From the NCBI GenBank assembly GCA_902651635.1, contig CACRSC010000061.1:132076-196075 (forward strand): 64,000 bases of DNA. The letters run 5' to 3'. Below are positions 10,082 through 19,002 of the stretch, one piece after another (position 1 is the stretch's first letter; each line of letters starts with the position of its first letter). The DNA comes from Mastigamoeba balamuthi. Its lineage: Eukaryota; Evosea; Mastigamoebida; Mastigamoebidae. Position numbers and translations under genes: made by a program. Under the pieces are notes generated by a model that saw only the letters and a list, made by a program, of their open reading frames with translations, did no database searches and was not told the DNA's origin.

Positions 10082-11505
10082 ATGTACTCACTGTGCCCAC
10101 TCGGTGCCGTGGCGAGCGCAGTCGCCGTTCTGGCCCTCCTCGTGCGCAACAGGCCTCTGAGGGAAAACGGTCAGGAGTTGTCCCCACATATTTCCTTAAT
10201 CTCAACCTCGCTGTCGCCGTTGTTGCACTCCCCCGCAGCGCCGCTGGTCCCCAGGAACGTTGTCACGGGGTACGCAGTGCTGGCCCTGGGCGTTGTGGCC
10301 AACGTCGTCCTCTTCAGGTGCGCCCTGCGCTCATCCCGCACAAGTTATGCGGCTGCTTCCGGAAATCACTGTTGCCCAGCAGGGCCCCCAAAACCTGTGC
10401 CCCATTTCACTGAGTCAGCACTTGGGGGCCCCGTCCAGCCTGTCGTGGGGCGCCGTGGCGCAGCGCAGGGCAGCGGACCCCAGCTATCCCAGGCTCTCCG
10501 ACGCCACGCTCGCACTGTGGTCGTTTGCGGCGCTGGGCCTGAGCCGGGTGGCCCTCGTCCCCCTCTTCGAGGCGCTGGGCCGCAACTTCATCAGCAAGAC
10601 GCAGTGGGCCCACGGTTCCCCTTCCTCCCATCTCTGTCCCCCTGCCCTGTGCGCTCACGCGCCGCCCACCGCCCAGAGTGGGAGTCGCGGGTGCAGAGGT
10701 TCGGGGCGCAGCTGTGGAAGCTACTGTTCCACACGCTCATGGTGGCGCTGCCCCTGGCGCTCTTCGGGGCCACCGAGTGGTACCCGCCCACGCTGGCGGG
10801 CTGCAGTGCCGAGGCGCTGTACGCGGGGTACCCGCACGTGGCGCAGGTGCCGTGGCTGCGCGAGTTCTACATGGCGCAGCTGGGGTACTACGTCCTCACG
10901 ACGGCCGCCACGCTGCTCATGCCCTGGCGCGCCAACTTTGCCGAGATGATGCTGCACCACGCCGCGGCCTTCACGCTCATCAGCGTCTCCTACTTTGTCC
11001 AGAACAACGCGCGCCTGGGCTCCCTCGTCCTCTTTGTCCACGACGTCTGTGATATCCCCATCTGCTGTGCGACGCGACACGACGCAGAGTCAATTGACAC
11101 TCCCCTCCACATGAGCTGACCCCCTGGGCCCTCCCCCCCGCAGTCACGCGGTGCGTGGTGGACTCGCAGCACAGGCGGGTGACGGCAGCGGGGGGCGCGG
11201 TGATGCTGGGGACGTGGGCGTGGTTCCGGCTGGCGGTGTTCCCGCTGGGGGTGATGCGGCTGGCCAGCGTGGCCCCCTTTGTCGAGGGCGCCGTGCGCTG
11301 GGGCGACGCCCACGCGTGGGGGCCCCTGACGGCGCTGCTCTGCGTGCTGCTGGCGCTCAACGCGCACTGGTTCGGGGAGATGGTGCGCATGGTCCTCCAC
11401 ATGCAGCGCACAGGCAAGAGCGTCGACACGGTCGAGAACGGCCGCTCTGCCGACGACAGGGCCCAGCCCTCGCTCATCCGCGTCGTGCCCAACAAGGCCG
11501 TCTAG
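10082..11505 (+). CDS. Ceramide synthase (TLC/LAG1 domain)
   Basis: Makes ceramide from a sphingoid base and acyl-CoA in the ER membrane. Exons 10082-10169, 10239-10317, 10469-10614, 10677-11048 and 11144-11505 join in frame to 348 residues. The N-terminus is hydrophobic (LGAVASAVAVLALLV, then VTGYAVLALGVVANVVLF). EWESRVQRFGAQLWKLLFHTLMVALPLALF is the usual entry to the TLC domain. The Lag1 motif is clear: EMMLHHAAAFTLISVSYFVQNNARLGSLVLFVHDV, with the conserved His pair and HD. Two or more further membrane spans follow (GAVMLGTWAWFRLAVFPLGV, GPLTALLCVLLALNAHWF). The charged cytosolic tail ends NKAV. No homeodomain is present, as is normal outside vertebrates. An in-frame ATG at 10007 would add 25 residues. 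Confidence 0.85.
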
Positions 11506-11795
11506 CCGCCACGCGGCCCTCAGGGCCTCTCGGGCCACAGCATAGACAACAGACAACAACGCACACGCACAGCACCACGCAGAAGGCCTCCGGGATGCGA
11601 CACGGGGCTTCTGATGACGCGGTGCAGGCAAAGAGGAAGATAACATCGGCACAGCATAACACGGCATATCCAACGCCACATCGCTGCACAGCAGACAAGA
11701 GACGAGGGGCATATCAGACAGCAAGAAAGATTAGTGGGTGGTTTTGGTGGTGTGTTGGCTAGGCGCTAGTGGCGACGGCTGCAGTGGTCAGCTGG

Positions 11796-12524
11796 TCAGC
11801 CGAGGATGTGCTGGAGGAGGGGCTCGAGGAGCTCGGGCAGCTGCTCCTGCATGAAGTGGCCCCCCGTCTCCGTCTCGATGTAGTGCGAGCCCTCGCCCAG
11901 GCAGTGGTGCACGTACCGCGCCTCGTCCACGGGCACCAGGGGGTCGTCCTGCGCGTGCAGCTGCAGGATGAACCCGCAGTGCTCCCGGATGGCCTCCCAG
12001 TTCCACTCCTTGTCAAAGTACCCTGCACGCCACATCACGCCCCGCGTCATCAGATTCAGATATCTGATTCTCGGTTCCCCGGGGTATCTGCTCATTCAGA
12101 TAGATACAGCAGATATCTGGGGGGCGATCTCACCGCTGGCCTGCTCGTCGGGGTCGCCGAGGTGCGAGCTGTAGGCCGAGACGACGGCGATGCCCGCCAG
12201 CTGCTGCATCTCGGCGAGGCGCAGGGCGGCGACGGCGCCGGTGGAGTGGCCGATGACGACGGTGTCGGCGCGGGCGCCGAGGCCCCAGCGCATGAAGGGG
12301 ATCCAGCGGCTCTCGTGGGCGTACTCGGGCTCGGGGAAGTCGTGCAGGTCGCACTCCACGCCCCGCGCCCGCAGCTCCCCCGCGATCCACGCGTACCAGC
12401 CCCCGCACCCCGCGATGTCCGTCACCCCCATGCCCGGCGCCACGATCGCCCGCATCTCTGCTCTCTGCCTCCTGCTGCTCCTGCTCGCCTCTGCCCGCGG
12501 CGGTGTCTTGTTATTGTCAGCCAT
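11796..12524 (-). CDS. RBBP9/YdeN-type serine hydrolase
   Basis: An alpha/beta-hydrolase of 205 residues in two exons, 12524-12134 and 12022-11796, with a 111-nt intron. The nucleophile elbow is GHSTGA (RBBP9: GHSSGA). The acid is in HAQDDPLVPVDEARYV and the catalytic His in ETGGHFMQEQLPELL. The start region RAIVAPGMGVTD matches the family's opening strand, so residues 1-22 are an extension; the next ATG (about 12458) is an alternative start. Substrate is unknown; family members are small serine hydrolases. Convergent with the ceramide synthase, 290 bp apart, and divergent from the Piwi gene. Confidence 0.85.
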
Positions 12525-13229
12525 ATCTCGAGATATTACCGGAAATATCCGTACCTTTGGCTTGCCATTACAGGAGAAACTCTGGTATTGACAGCTCCAA
12601 GCGTTACGGACTAAAGAGGCCCGTGTCCACCATTTATGACTGAAGGGGACATCGGCCTGGGGGCTACGATCGGATAATACATGAGTAGTGAATAATCAAG
12701 TCCTGATTATTCATGATCCATGACATGGGGATTCGGGTATCTCAGAAAAAAACATCGTTTCCCATTCCGCTACCAGTGAGGGATGATCGGGTATCTCAGA
12801 GAAGAGCAGCCAACTGTTGTTGAAAGGCCCTGAGTCACCCTACATCACCACATAGGTATCAGACAGAAGCTTCAGAGGCTCAAGCCGTCCGGTGCTGAGA
12901 TTCTTGCCACAGACCTGTTTGGTGAACCTGCTTTCACGCAGATAGGATTCAAGTGGTACCGTACACGCCCATTTGGAGATTCTGTGGTGAGAAGTATCTG
13001 TGAGCCTCAGAAAAGAGACTCTTCTTTTTCGCAGTGAACTGGGGCGACTCGGAGCCTGTGAAGACGGCAAGGCAGGTTCCGCGAGTGTGACAGAGATAAA
13101 CCCATGAATCTGGGGACGTCATCGGCACAGTGCTGGTTCTTGGAATGAGCGTGGAATAAATTGCTCGTTGGAAACTGTTCCGTCTTTGCACAGTTGCTTC
13201 ATCTGCAGCACAGATCAAACCACTTTACG
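12525..13229. promoter_or_regulatory. Divergent promoter region, lower GC
   Basis: About 700 bp between the serine hydrolase and Piwi genes, clearly lower in GC than the flanking exons. A 14-bp perfect palindrome, ATATCTCGAGATAT, sits at 12523-12536 across the hydrolase start codon. GGGTATCTCAGA occurs twice (near 12737 and 12789). Two short open frames on the minus strand (12840-13070 and 12949-13218) show no domain and were not called. Confidence 0.45.
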
Positions 13230-16129
13230 ATGTGCGACCGCCGTGGTACATCCTCAGGGCACCGCTGCCCCTCCCCCTTCCCCATCGATGTGGCCGCACT
13301 GACAACCGGGGTCAACCTTGGCACAGGCCCTCTCCTGGAGCCCCCGCCCAAGCGCCACCGCGGCCAGGCAATCACGCTCAAGGTCAACGCCTTCAGGCTC
13401 GAGGCCATCCGTGACCATATCTACAAGCACCGCGTCGACTTTGCCCCCGTGAGTTGGGCTGTCGGCCATACGAAGCATAATTATTTCGGTGGCGGTCCTG
13501 ACAGTTGATTGGGGCAGGCGGACCTCTCTCGCAGGATAAGGGTGGCCGCGGTGCGGGCCAACCCCAAGTTCAGGGGGCACGACTTTGTGCTGTCGGGCGA
13601 GACGCTGCTGGCGTCGCTGAGGCTGCCCGACCAGTCGTGGGCGTACCGCCCGGAGGGCCAGACATTCGACGTACACGTCACGGTCACAGGGGGCACGCCC
13701 GTCGACCCGCGCAGGGCGACGCTCGAGGAGGTCCTGAGCGTCAACAACATCGCCATCCGCAGGGCGCTGAGCCTCATCCCTGGCCTCAAGCAGGTCGGCC
13801 GCGACTACGGTGCGGCTCGCCCACGGCGCCACCACCTCGACTGAGCGGGTGGCGCGGCACAGTGGACTGGGTGAACAAAAGAGCCATCTCCATTGGCCGC
13901 CTGGGGACGTCGGTGGGGCTCGTGGACGCGTGCAGCCTCGCCACGGGGCTGTACGAGGCGGGGCCGCTGCTGGGCGTGGGCCTCTACTGCCGCACGATCA
14001 GCTCCGGCTCGCTACTCCAGCTGGTCTACACGTCGCGGGGCCGCCCCACGATCGAAGAGAACGAGATCCTGCAGATGGCCGTCGTCACCGACTACAACCA
14101 CATGCTCTACCGCGTCGTCGGCACCTCCGACAAGCGCGCCCACGACACCATGGTCACCGCCACCGACGGTCCCATCACCTTCGCCGACTACGTCTGGAGG
14201 CGGTCCGTGCTCCCTGGCCTGGCCAGCAGCAGAGCGCTGAAACCCCGCGGGCACGCACTGCAGGTACCAGCGGAGGACGACGGACCTGAACCAGCCGATG
14301 ATCGAGGCGTTCTACCGCAGGCGCGCGCCAGACGGCGGCGCGTGGGAGAAGAGGGCTGTCCTGCTCATCCCCGAGTTCTGCAGGCTCGTGGGCCTCACCA
14401 AGCGCCAGAGGGCCGACAGGAGCATCCGCAGCGGCATGGCCGACGCCACCCGCCTGAGCTCGCGCGACCGCCAAGCCAAGCTCTGCCAGTTCATCAGCCG
14501 CGTGCGTGCGGCCCCTCGCCGGGGCTCTGTTGGCCCTGCTGACGTTGCTGCGACGCCCCCGCAGGTCAGAGACGCGGTGCCGGCGACATGCCCCAACGGC
14601 CACCGCCTGCGTCTTGTGGACGCCCGCGATCCGCAGCGGCCCTGCCCCTGCGGTGCACCGGCAGTGTACGTGTGCGGCAAGCGCCAGCCCTGCGGCACCT
14701 CCCTCTGCGCGGCCTGCGCCAAGAGGTCCGTGCGCTTCAGCCCCGTCATCTGCGAGCGCCCGGTCGAGGTGCCTGCGCGCCAGCTGCAGAGCGACTGCGG
14801 TATATGGTCTGCGGGCAAGTCGTTCTCCACGAGCGGCGGCAACTGGGACTCGTGGTCGCACACGGCAACCATCGGCTCCATCGCCTTGCAACGCGTGGCA
14901 TTTGTGTACCCTGCGGACGCAGAGCCCGTCGCGCGCCAGTTCTACGAGACGCTGGTGCGGATCGGCGCCGGGGACGGACGCAGGCTGAGGGGCATGGGCA
15001 TCACCCTGCCGAAGCCCGAGATATTCCCCTACGAGTGCCGCCAACACGACCCGGTGCTCCCGCAGTACCCCACTTTGGGTCTCGGCCCCTGCTGACGCGC
15101 TGCTGTACGTTACAGAGCGTGCAGCTCAGGGAGATCGAGAGGTTCAGGGCTGAGAGCGGCAAGATGATCAGGAGCGCCGAGTGCGTGATCGTGGTGCTCA
15201 GGGACAGCTCCCCGGTGATCTACGATGCATACAAGAGGCTCTTCATCAACGACCTGCACGTGGTGTCGCAGTGCGTCACGCTGGCCATGGCCCGGAGCGC
15301 AGTCGAGAAGCTGGCCATCGCGACCAAGATCTACGTGCAGCTCTGCACCAAGATCGGGGCTGTCCCGTGGCAGATCAACCTCGGAGTCCCAGAGCGCACG
15401 ATGCTCGTCGGCATCGACGTCATCCGCACACAGAGCAGCTGGATCGTGTCGATGGTGTCGACGATCGACCATAGGTCTCACGGGCGCTACCACAGCCAGT
15501 CGCGCGCCTGCGAGAACGGAGTCGACTGCCTCGGCGCCTTCATGAGCGCTGCCGTCGATGCGTTCCAGCGCTGCTCGGGAGTGCTGCCGCAGTCCGTCGT
15601 TGTCTACCGCAACGGCGTCAGCGACGCGCAGATACGCAGCATCATTGGGGGCCCCCACGGGTCTGCGCGCGAGGGCGAGACCACGGAGCTGCAGCAGATG
15701 AAGAGCGCGTTCCCGCCAGGCGGCGGCCCCCAGATGGTCGTGGTGCTGGCCATCAGGCGCGGCATTACGCGGTTCTTCACCGACCAGAGCATATTGCCAG
15801 GCACGGTGATCGACAGCGGTGTCGTGGCGCACAAGGACGACGTGGAGCACCAGGGCCAGAGGGACTTCTTCCTCGTGAGCCAGCCCGTGCGCGAGGGCAG
15901 CGTCAGGCCCACGCACTACCGCGTGCTGGTCAACGAGCCAGACGTGCCCCTGGCGGCGATCGAGCAGATCACGCACCAGCTCTGCCACATGTACTTCAAC
16001 TGGACGGGGACCATCGCGGTGCCCGCGCCCATCATGCTTGCCCAGAAGCTCTGCGACTTTGTCGACCAGCACATCAAGGAGCTCGCCGAGATACCGCCAT
16101 CCCTCTCAAACACCCTCTTCTACCTCTGA
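13230..16129 (+). CDS. Piwi-clade Argonaute with zinc-finger-like insert and Asn in the catalytic tetrad
   Basis: Binds small RNAs to silence transcripts or chromatin. Six exons (13230-13448, 13518-13809, 13863-14202, 14264-14501, 14565-15053, 15116-16129) join to 863 residues. The N-terminal part reads ITLKVNAFRLEAIRDHIYKHRVDFAP; the end of PAZ reads DLNQPMIEAF and LLIPEFCRLVGL, the Piwi-type form. MID/PIWI runs from about 430 to 863 and ends with the canonical SNTLFYL. The first catalytic Asp is D627 (VGIDV) and the His is H817 (LCHMYFNW), but the second Asp is Asn, N692, in VVYRNGVSDAQ (family YRDG). The glutamate finger cannot be placed surely (E659 is one residue off). Residues 372-414 form an insert with C372, H376, C390, C392, C400, C406, C411 and C414, resembling ZZ/C1-type fingers. 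The intron at 14502-14564 is a multiple of three and open, so its retention is possible. Confidence 0.85.
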
Positions 16130-16387
16130 GCGGTGCCAGGCGGCCACGAGCGTCCAAGAGTGTGCTGAGAATGCTCCTGAGTTTGGGGGATCGTGCAAGC
16201 CCACGAGACTCAATCCTCTCTCGGCTCGTCACCAGGCGGCGATGTACCACGCGCGGTATAACTCAGTTCCACGCATGACGTTGAACGGACCACACGCAAA
16301 CTATGAACGCCGAAGAGTGTGCAAAGGTGAGAATTTGAGTGGTGTTTATCCCAGGGAGAAACCCGTCACGGAACGCCTGGTGTGCCA

Positions 16388-16732
16388 CTAGCGACCACAA
16401 CGCAGCCGCCGCCAGACGCAGCAGAACCACCGGCAATGCCTCGAGGAGGGCGGCGCAGCCTGTGAGCCTGAGTCCCGCTCCTTCCGCAGGCTCTCGGCAG
16501 CTGAGGACGAGGCCTTTGCGCTGCTGTCCGCGAGGCAGAGGGCGAGGGAGTGCCGGGCACGGCCGATGGAGCTGGAGAGCGACGCCAGAGCGAAGGGGTC
16601 TGCGGCCGGTGCGCGTGCGGGGCTCTGGCTGCCGCTGTACGCCGCGGGCGAGGGCGCTGAAGGGGTCGTGTCGGTGGCGCCACCCGAGCAGGGGAAGCCG
16701 GCCTCTGGCGTGCTCGACGTGTTGCTGTTCAT
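16388..16732 (-). CDS. Small protein of a tandem unknown family, copy A
   Basis: Frame from ATG 16732 to TAG 16388. Begins MNSNTSSTPEAGFPCSGG, is Ser/Ala/Pro-rich, then has an amphipathic stretch ADPFALASLSSSIGRARHSLALCLA and a basic Cys/Trp-rich end. It shares the opening and the ALxSLSxSIxxAxxSL core with two neighbours, 17343-17825 and 18301-18663. No known domain is seen. The frame is open upstream to 16996, but the shared MNxNTxSTP opening supports ATG 16732. The C-terminal part may be intronic. Confidence 0.45.
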   Translation of the reverse strand: MNSNTSSTPEAGFPCSGGATDTTPSAPSPAAYSGSQSPARAPAADPFALASLSSSIGRARHSLALCLADSSAKASSSAAESLRKERDSGSQAAPPSSRHCRWFCCVWRRLRCGR

Positions 16733-17342
16733 GCTCCCCTCGCGTGCTCCTTCCCAGCAATTATTAGAAAAAGCAGGTGAAGCGTGGCGAGGCCTGCGCT
16801 GACCGTGCTGACGTCCGATTTCCACAGAAATGCCCGCGGATTGCTCTTTTCTTATCTCCAGAGCATCGCCTGGCCCAATGCCCCGGCTGAAAAAGCGAAT
16901 TCCGGCGTTGGGGACAAACAAGGAATCAACTGTTCGGTCCTCGGTTGTGGACAACACCCTGTGAGGGAGAATCACGTAGGGGGCGGCTGGCGCCAACGAT
17001 CGCCGAGGGCAACCTGCCGTCGCAATACGGCAATCCTTGTGCAGCCGAGCGGGGCAACGGATTTCTGGGGCTCACTCTCAAGAGCCCTGGCGGCCGATTT
17101 CAGGGCTGCCTGTGCCCGTTCTACTTAATTGCCTCGGACTCACACGTGTGTGCTGGCGCTACAGAAGAACGACAAGTCAGCGACGCACGGAGCAAGCGAG
17201 GCATAGCAGACACCAGATCGTGAATAGTTTGGGGTCCGTGTAGGGTCGTTAAGATACAGAAGAGAGGCACGACACCACACACATACACAGCGCCCCTGGG
17301 CGATTGTTTTGCGTTGCACCATGGCGGATCGGTCCATGCCTG
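16733..17342. other. Intergenic spacer in the small-protein cluster
   Basis: About 600 bp, lower in GC than the flanks, upstream of copy A and downstream of copy B. It probably holds the copy A promoter. I see no gene, repeat or RNA in it. Confidence 0.4.
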
Positions 17343-17825
17343 TCAGGGGGCTCCCGCTTTGCGTGCTGACATGGCCTGCAGCCGCGGGATGGACGTCTCT
17401 GCGTCCCTCTGCTGGCCTGCCGCTGTGCCCTCGGCAGCGGCATCGGCGAGGCCGCAGGGCACCCACCCGCAAGCAGCGCAGGCCAGGCAGTGCCGCCACC
17501 GGCATATGAAGGGGGTTGTGTGTTCCTGCGCCCCTGCGCTCTTCTGGGCCTCCTTGGCGGGCTCTGTCTGCGGCTGCTGCGTCCTCGTCTGCTGCTGTGC
17601 CGGGGGCTCTGCAGGGGCGATGCCCAGCATGGCGGCGAGGGACTGCTTGGCCAGGGCGATGCTGAGGGAGAGCGACTCCAGGGCCAGGGGGTCCGTGTCC
17701 ACGTTGCCCGGCTGACGGCGGCTGCCAGCGGTGTACGCGGGCGGTGGCTGCTGCGCTCCGGCCCACACGGCCGCGCTCGAGGTGGAGCTCGTGCGCGCAG
17801 CCAGCAGGGATGCCTCGGTGCTCAT
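17343..17825 (-). CDS. Small protein of a tandem unknown family, copy B
   Basis: Frame from ATG 17825 to TGA 17343. Begins MSTEASLLAARTSSTSSAAVW, is Gln/Pro/Ala-rich, and holds the best version of the shared core, DTDPLALESLSLSIALAKQSLAAMLG, which would form an amphipathic helix. The end contains CRWRHCLACAACGWVPCG, matched in copy C by WRGLWCCAWVPCG. A GT-AG intron could remove this end in both copies. No known domain. The frame stays open upstream of 17825, but without resemblance to the other copies. Confidence 0.45.
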   Translation of the reverse strand: MSTEASLLAARTSSTSSAAVWAGAQQPPPAYTAGSRRQPGNVDTDPLALESLSLSIALAKQSLAAMLGIAPAEPPAQQQTRTQQPQTEPAKEAQKSAGAQEHTTPFICRWRHCLACAACGWVPCGLADAAAEGTAAGQQRDAETSIPRLQAMSARKAGAP

Positions 17826-18300
17826 TCGAGTGATGCTGGGCGTGGCCCGCGAGTTGCGTGCGCTGGTGGCCTTCTGTTTTGCGCGGGGGCTGGCGGAAAT
17901 GCAGCCGACCAAGTTGAGCAGTGCATTTCCACACAATTCGGAACCCGCAGAGCCATTCGCGATTGCCTCTTCGGGAAGCCGTCGCCGCTGCTCCCCGAAC
18001 ACGAATAACGAGCAGACAGGGGCCGCAGCTCCTCCCGGCTGCCTCTGCTGCTGCTGCCAGTGCTGCGGTGCGGCGCAGAGGCCTGTGCGCTGGTGGCTGC
18101 TACCCCCCGTGTGCACGGGTGCTCGGCATCGCAAGCGTGGCCACGACGGCGTCGAAAAAGGTCGTCTCCCTGTTAGTTTGGCACGCTACGGATTGGGGAG
18201 GCGGTCGCAGGCAGCGGCAGTCACGCTGCGTGTCGGGCGCATCGGTTGCCCATCGAAACAGAGTCCTGTTGTCAGCCGTGGCGGGTGTCTTTGATCTTTG

Positions 18301-18663
18301 CTACACAGAGGTCTGCGCTGCAGAGGCCGAGCGCTGCGCCCCGCAGGGCACCCACGCGCAGCACCAGAGGCCCCGCCACGACGAGTGTGCAGAGGTGACC
18401 TGGCGCTGCTGGCGGGCCTCCGCGGCCTCCTCAGCCCTCTGGCGCTCCACCTCCTGGGCCTCGAGCACTGCGACGCGCTGCATCATGAGGTCCAGGGCCT
18501 TCTTGGCCTCGGCGAGGCTGCTCGGCAGCGACTCCAGATCCGTCTGTGCGTGCTCTGCTGCTCCTCCCGCTGCATCGGCGCCCGTCGCCCGAGGCGGGGC
18601 CGCGGGGACCACCGAGGCAGGGCAGCAGGGGGCCGCTGGCGTGCTCGCTGTGTTGTTGTTCAT
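18301..18663 (-). CDS. Small protein of a tandem unknown family, copy C
   Basis: Frame from ATG 18663 to TAG 18301, 120 residues if unspliced. Begins MNNNTASTPAAP, is Ala/Pro-rich, then has the shared core as TDLESLPSSLAEAKKALDLMMQRVAVLEAQEVERQRAEEAAEARQQRQ, a strong coiled coil. The end is WRGLWCCAWVPCG. Its promoter side carries TGACGTCACTTTTC at 18733-18746, the same 14-mer as near coronin. No known domain. Probably arose by tandem duplication with A and B. Confidence 0.5.
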   Translation of the reverse strand: MNNNTASTPAAPCCPASVVPAAPPRATGADAAGGAAEHAQTDLESLPSSLAEAKKALDLMMQRVAVLEAQEVERQRAEEAAEARQQRQVTSAHSSWRGLWCCAWVPCGAQRSASAAQTSV

Positions 18664-18732
18664 CCGCTGGTGCTGCGAAGTCTTGTGATGTTCAGATCAC
18701 AGCGGTGCACCGCGGTACACGCACGTCCGCTC

Positions 18733-18746
18733 TGACGTCACTTTTC
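18733..18746 (+). promoter_or_regulatory. CRE-like palindrome TGACGTCA followed by CTTTTC
   Basis: TGACGTCA (18733-18740) is the classical bZIP (CREB/ATF) site. It lies about 70 bp upstream of copy C's start, within the 340-bp spacer before the DENN-WD40 gene's end. The identical 14-mer occurs at 59323-59336. Function is inferred from sequence only. Confidence 0.4.
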
Positions 18747-18916
18747 AGCCGACGTGCTGGCGTGGGCTGCCCACCATTGCCCTCTTTGGTGCCCCCGGAA
18801 TTCCGGAGAGCCGCCCCGCCTGCGCACAATGCGCGGGTGAAATACTACAGGCATTGTCACGCCAGGCGCAGGTGCCCAGGGCACGCAGACGCAGCAGCAT
18901 CGCAGCACAGCGGCAC

Positions 18917-18942
18917 AACAGCAGCAGCAGCAGCAGCAGCGC
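18917..18942 (+). repeat. (CAG)n microsatellite in an intergenic spacer
   Basis: A run of AGC units interrupts the spacer between copy C and the DENN-WD40 gene. CAG/CTG runs are common in this window, in both genes and spacers. Confidence 0.6.
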
Positions 18943-19002
18943 TGACAACAAAAGAGCGGCAAGCAAGCAGTGTGTGACACGTGTGGTGGCGTCCCGCCCG
19001 CA

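Noticed and set aside
12840-13218. Two overlapping minus-strand open frames of 76 and 89 codons
   Set aside because: No domain, no splice support, and they lie in a lower-GC spacer where a promoter is expected.
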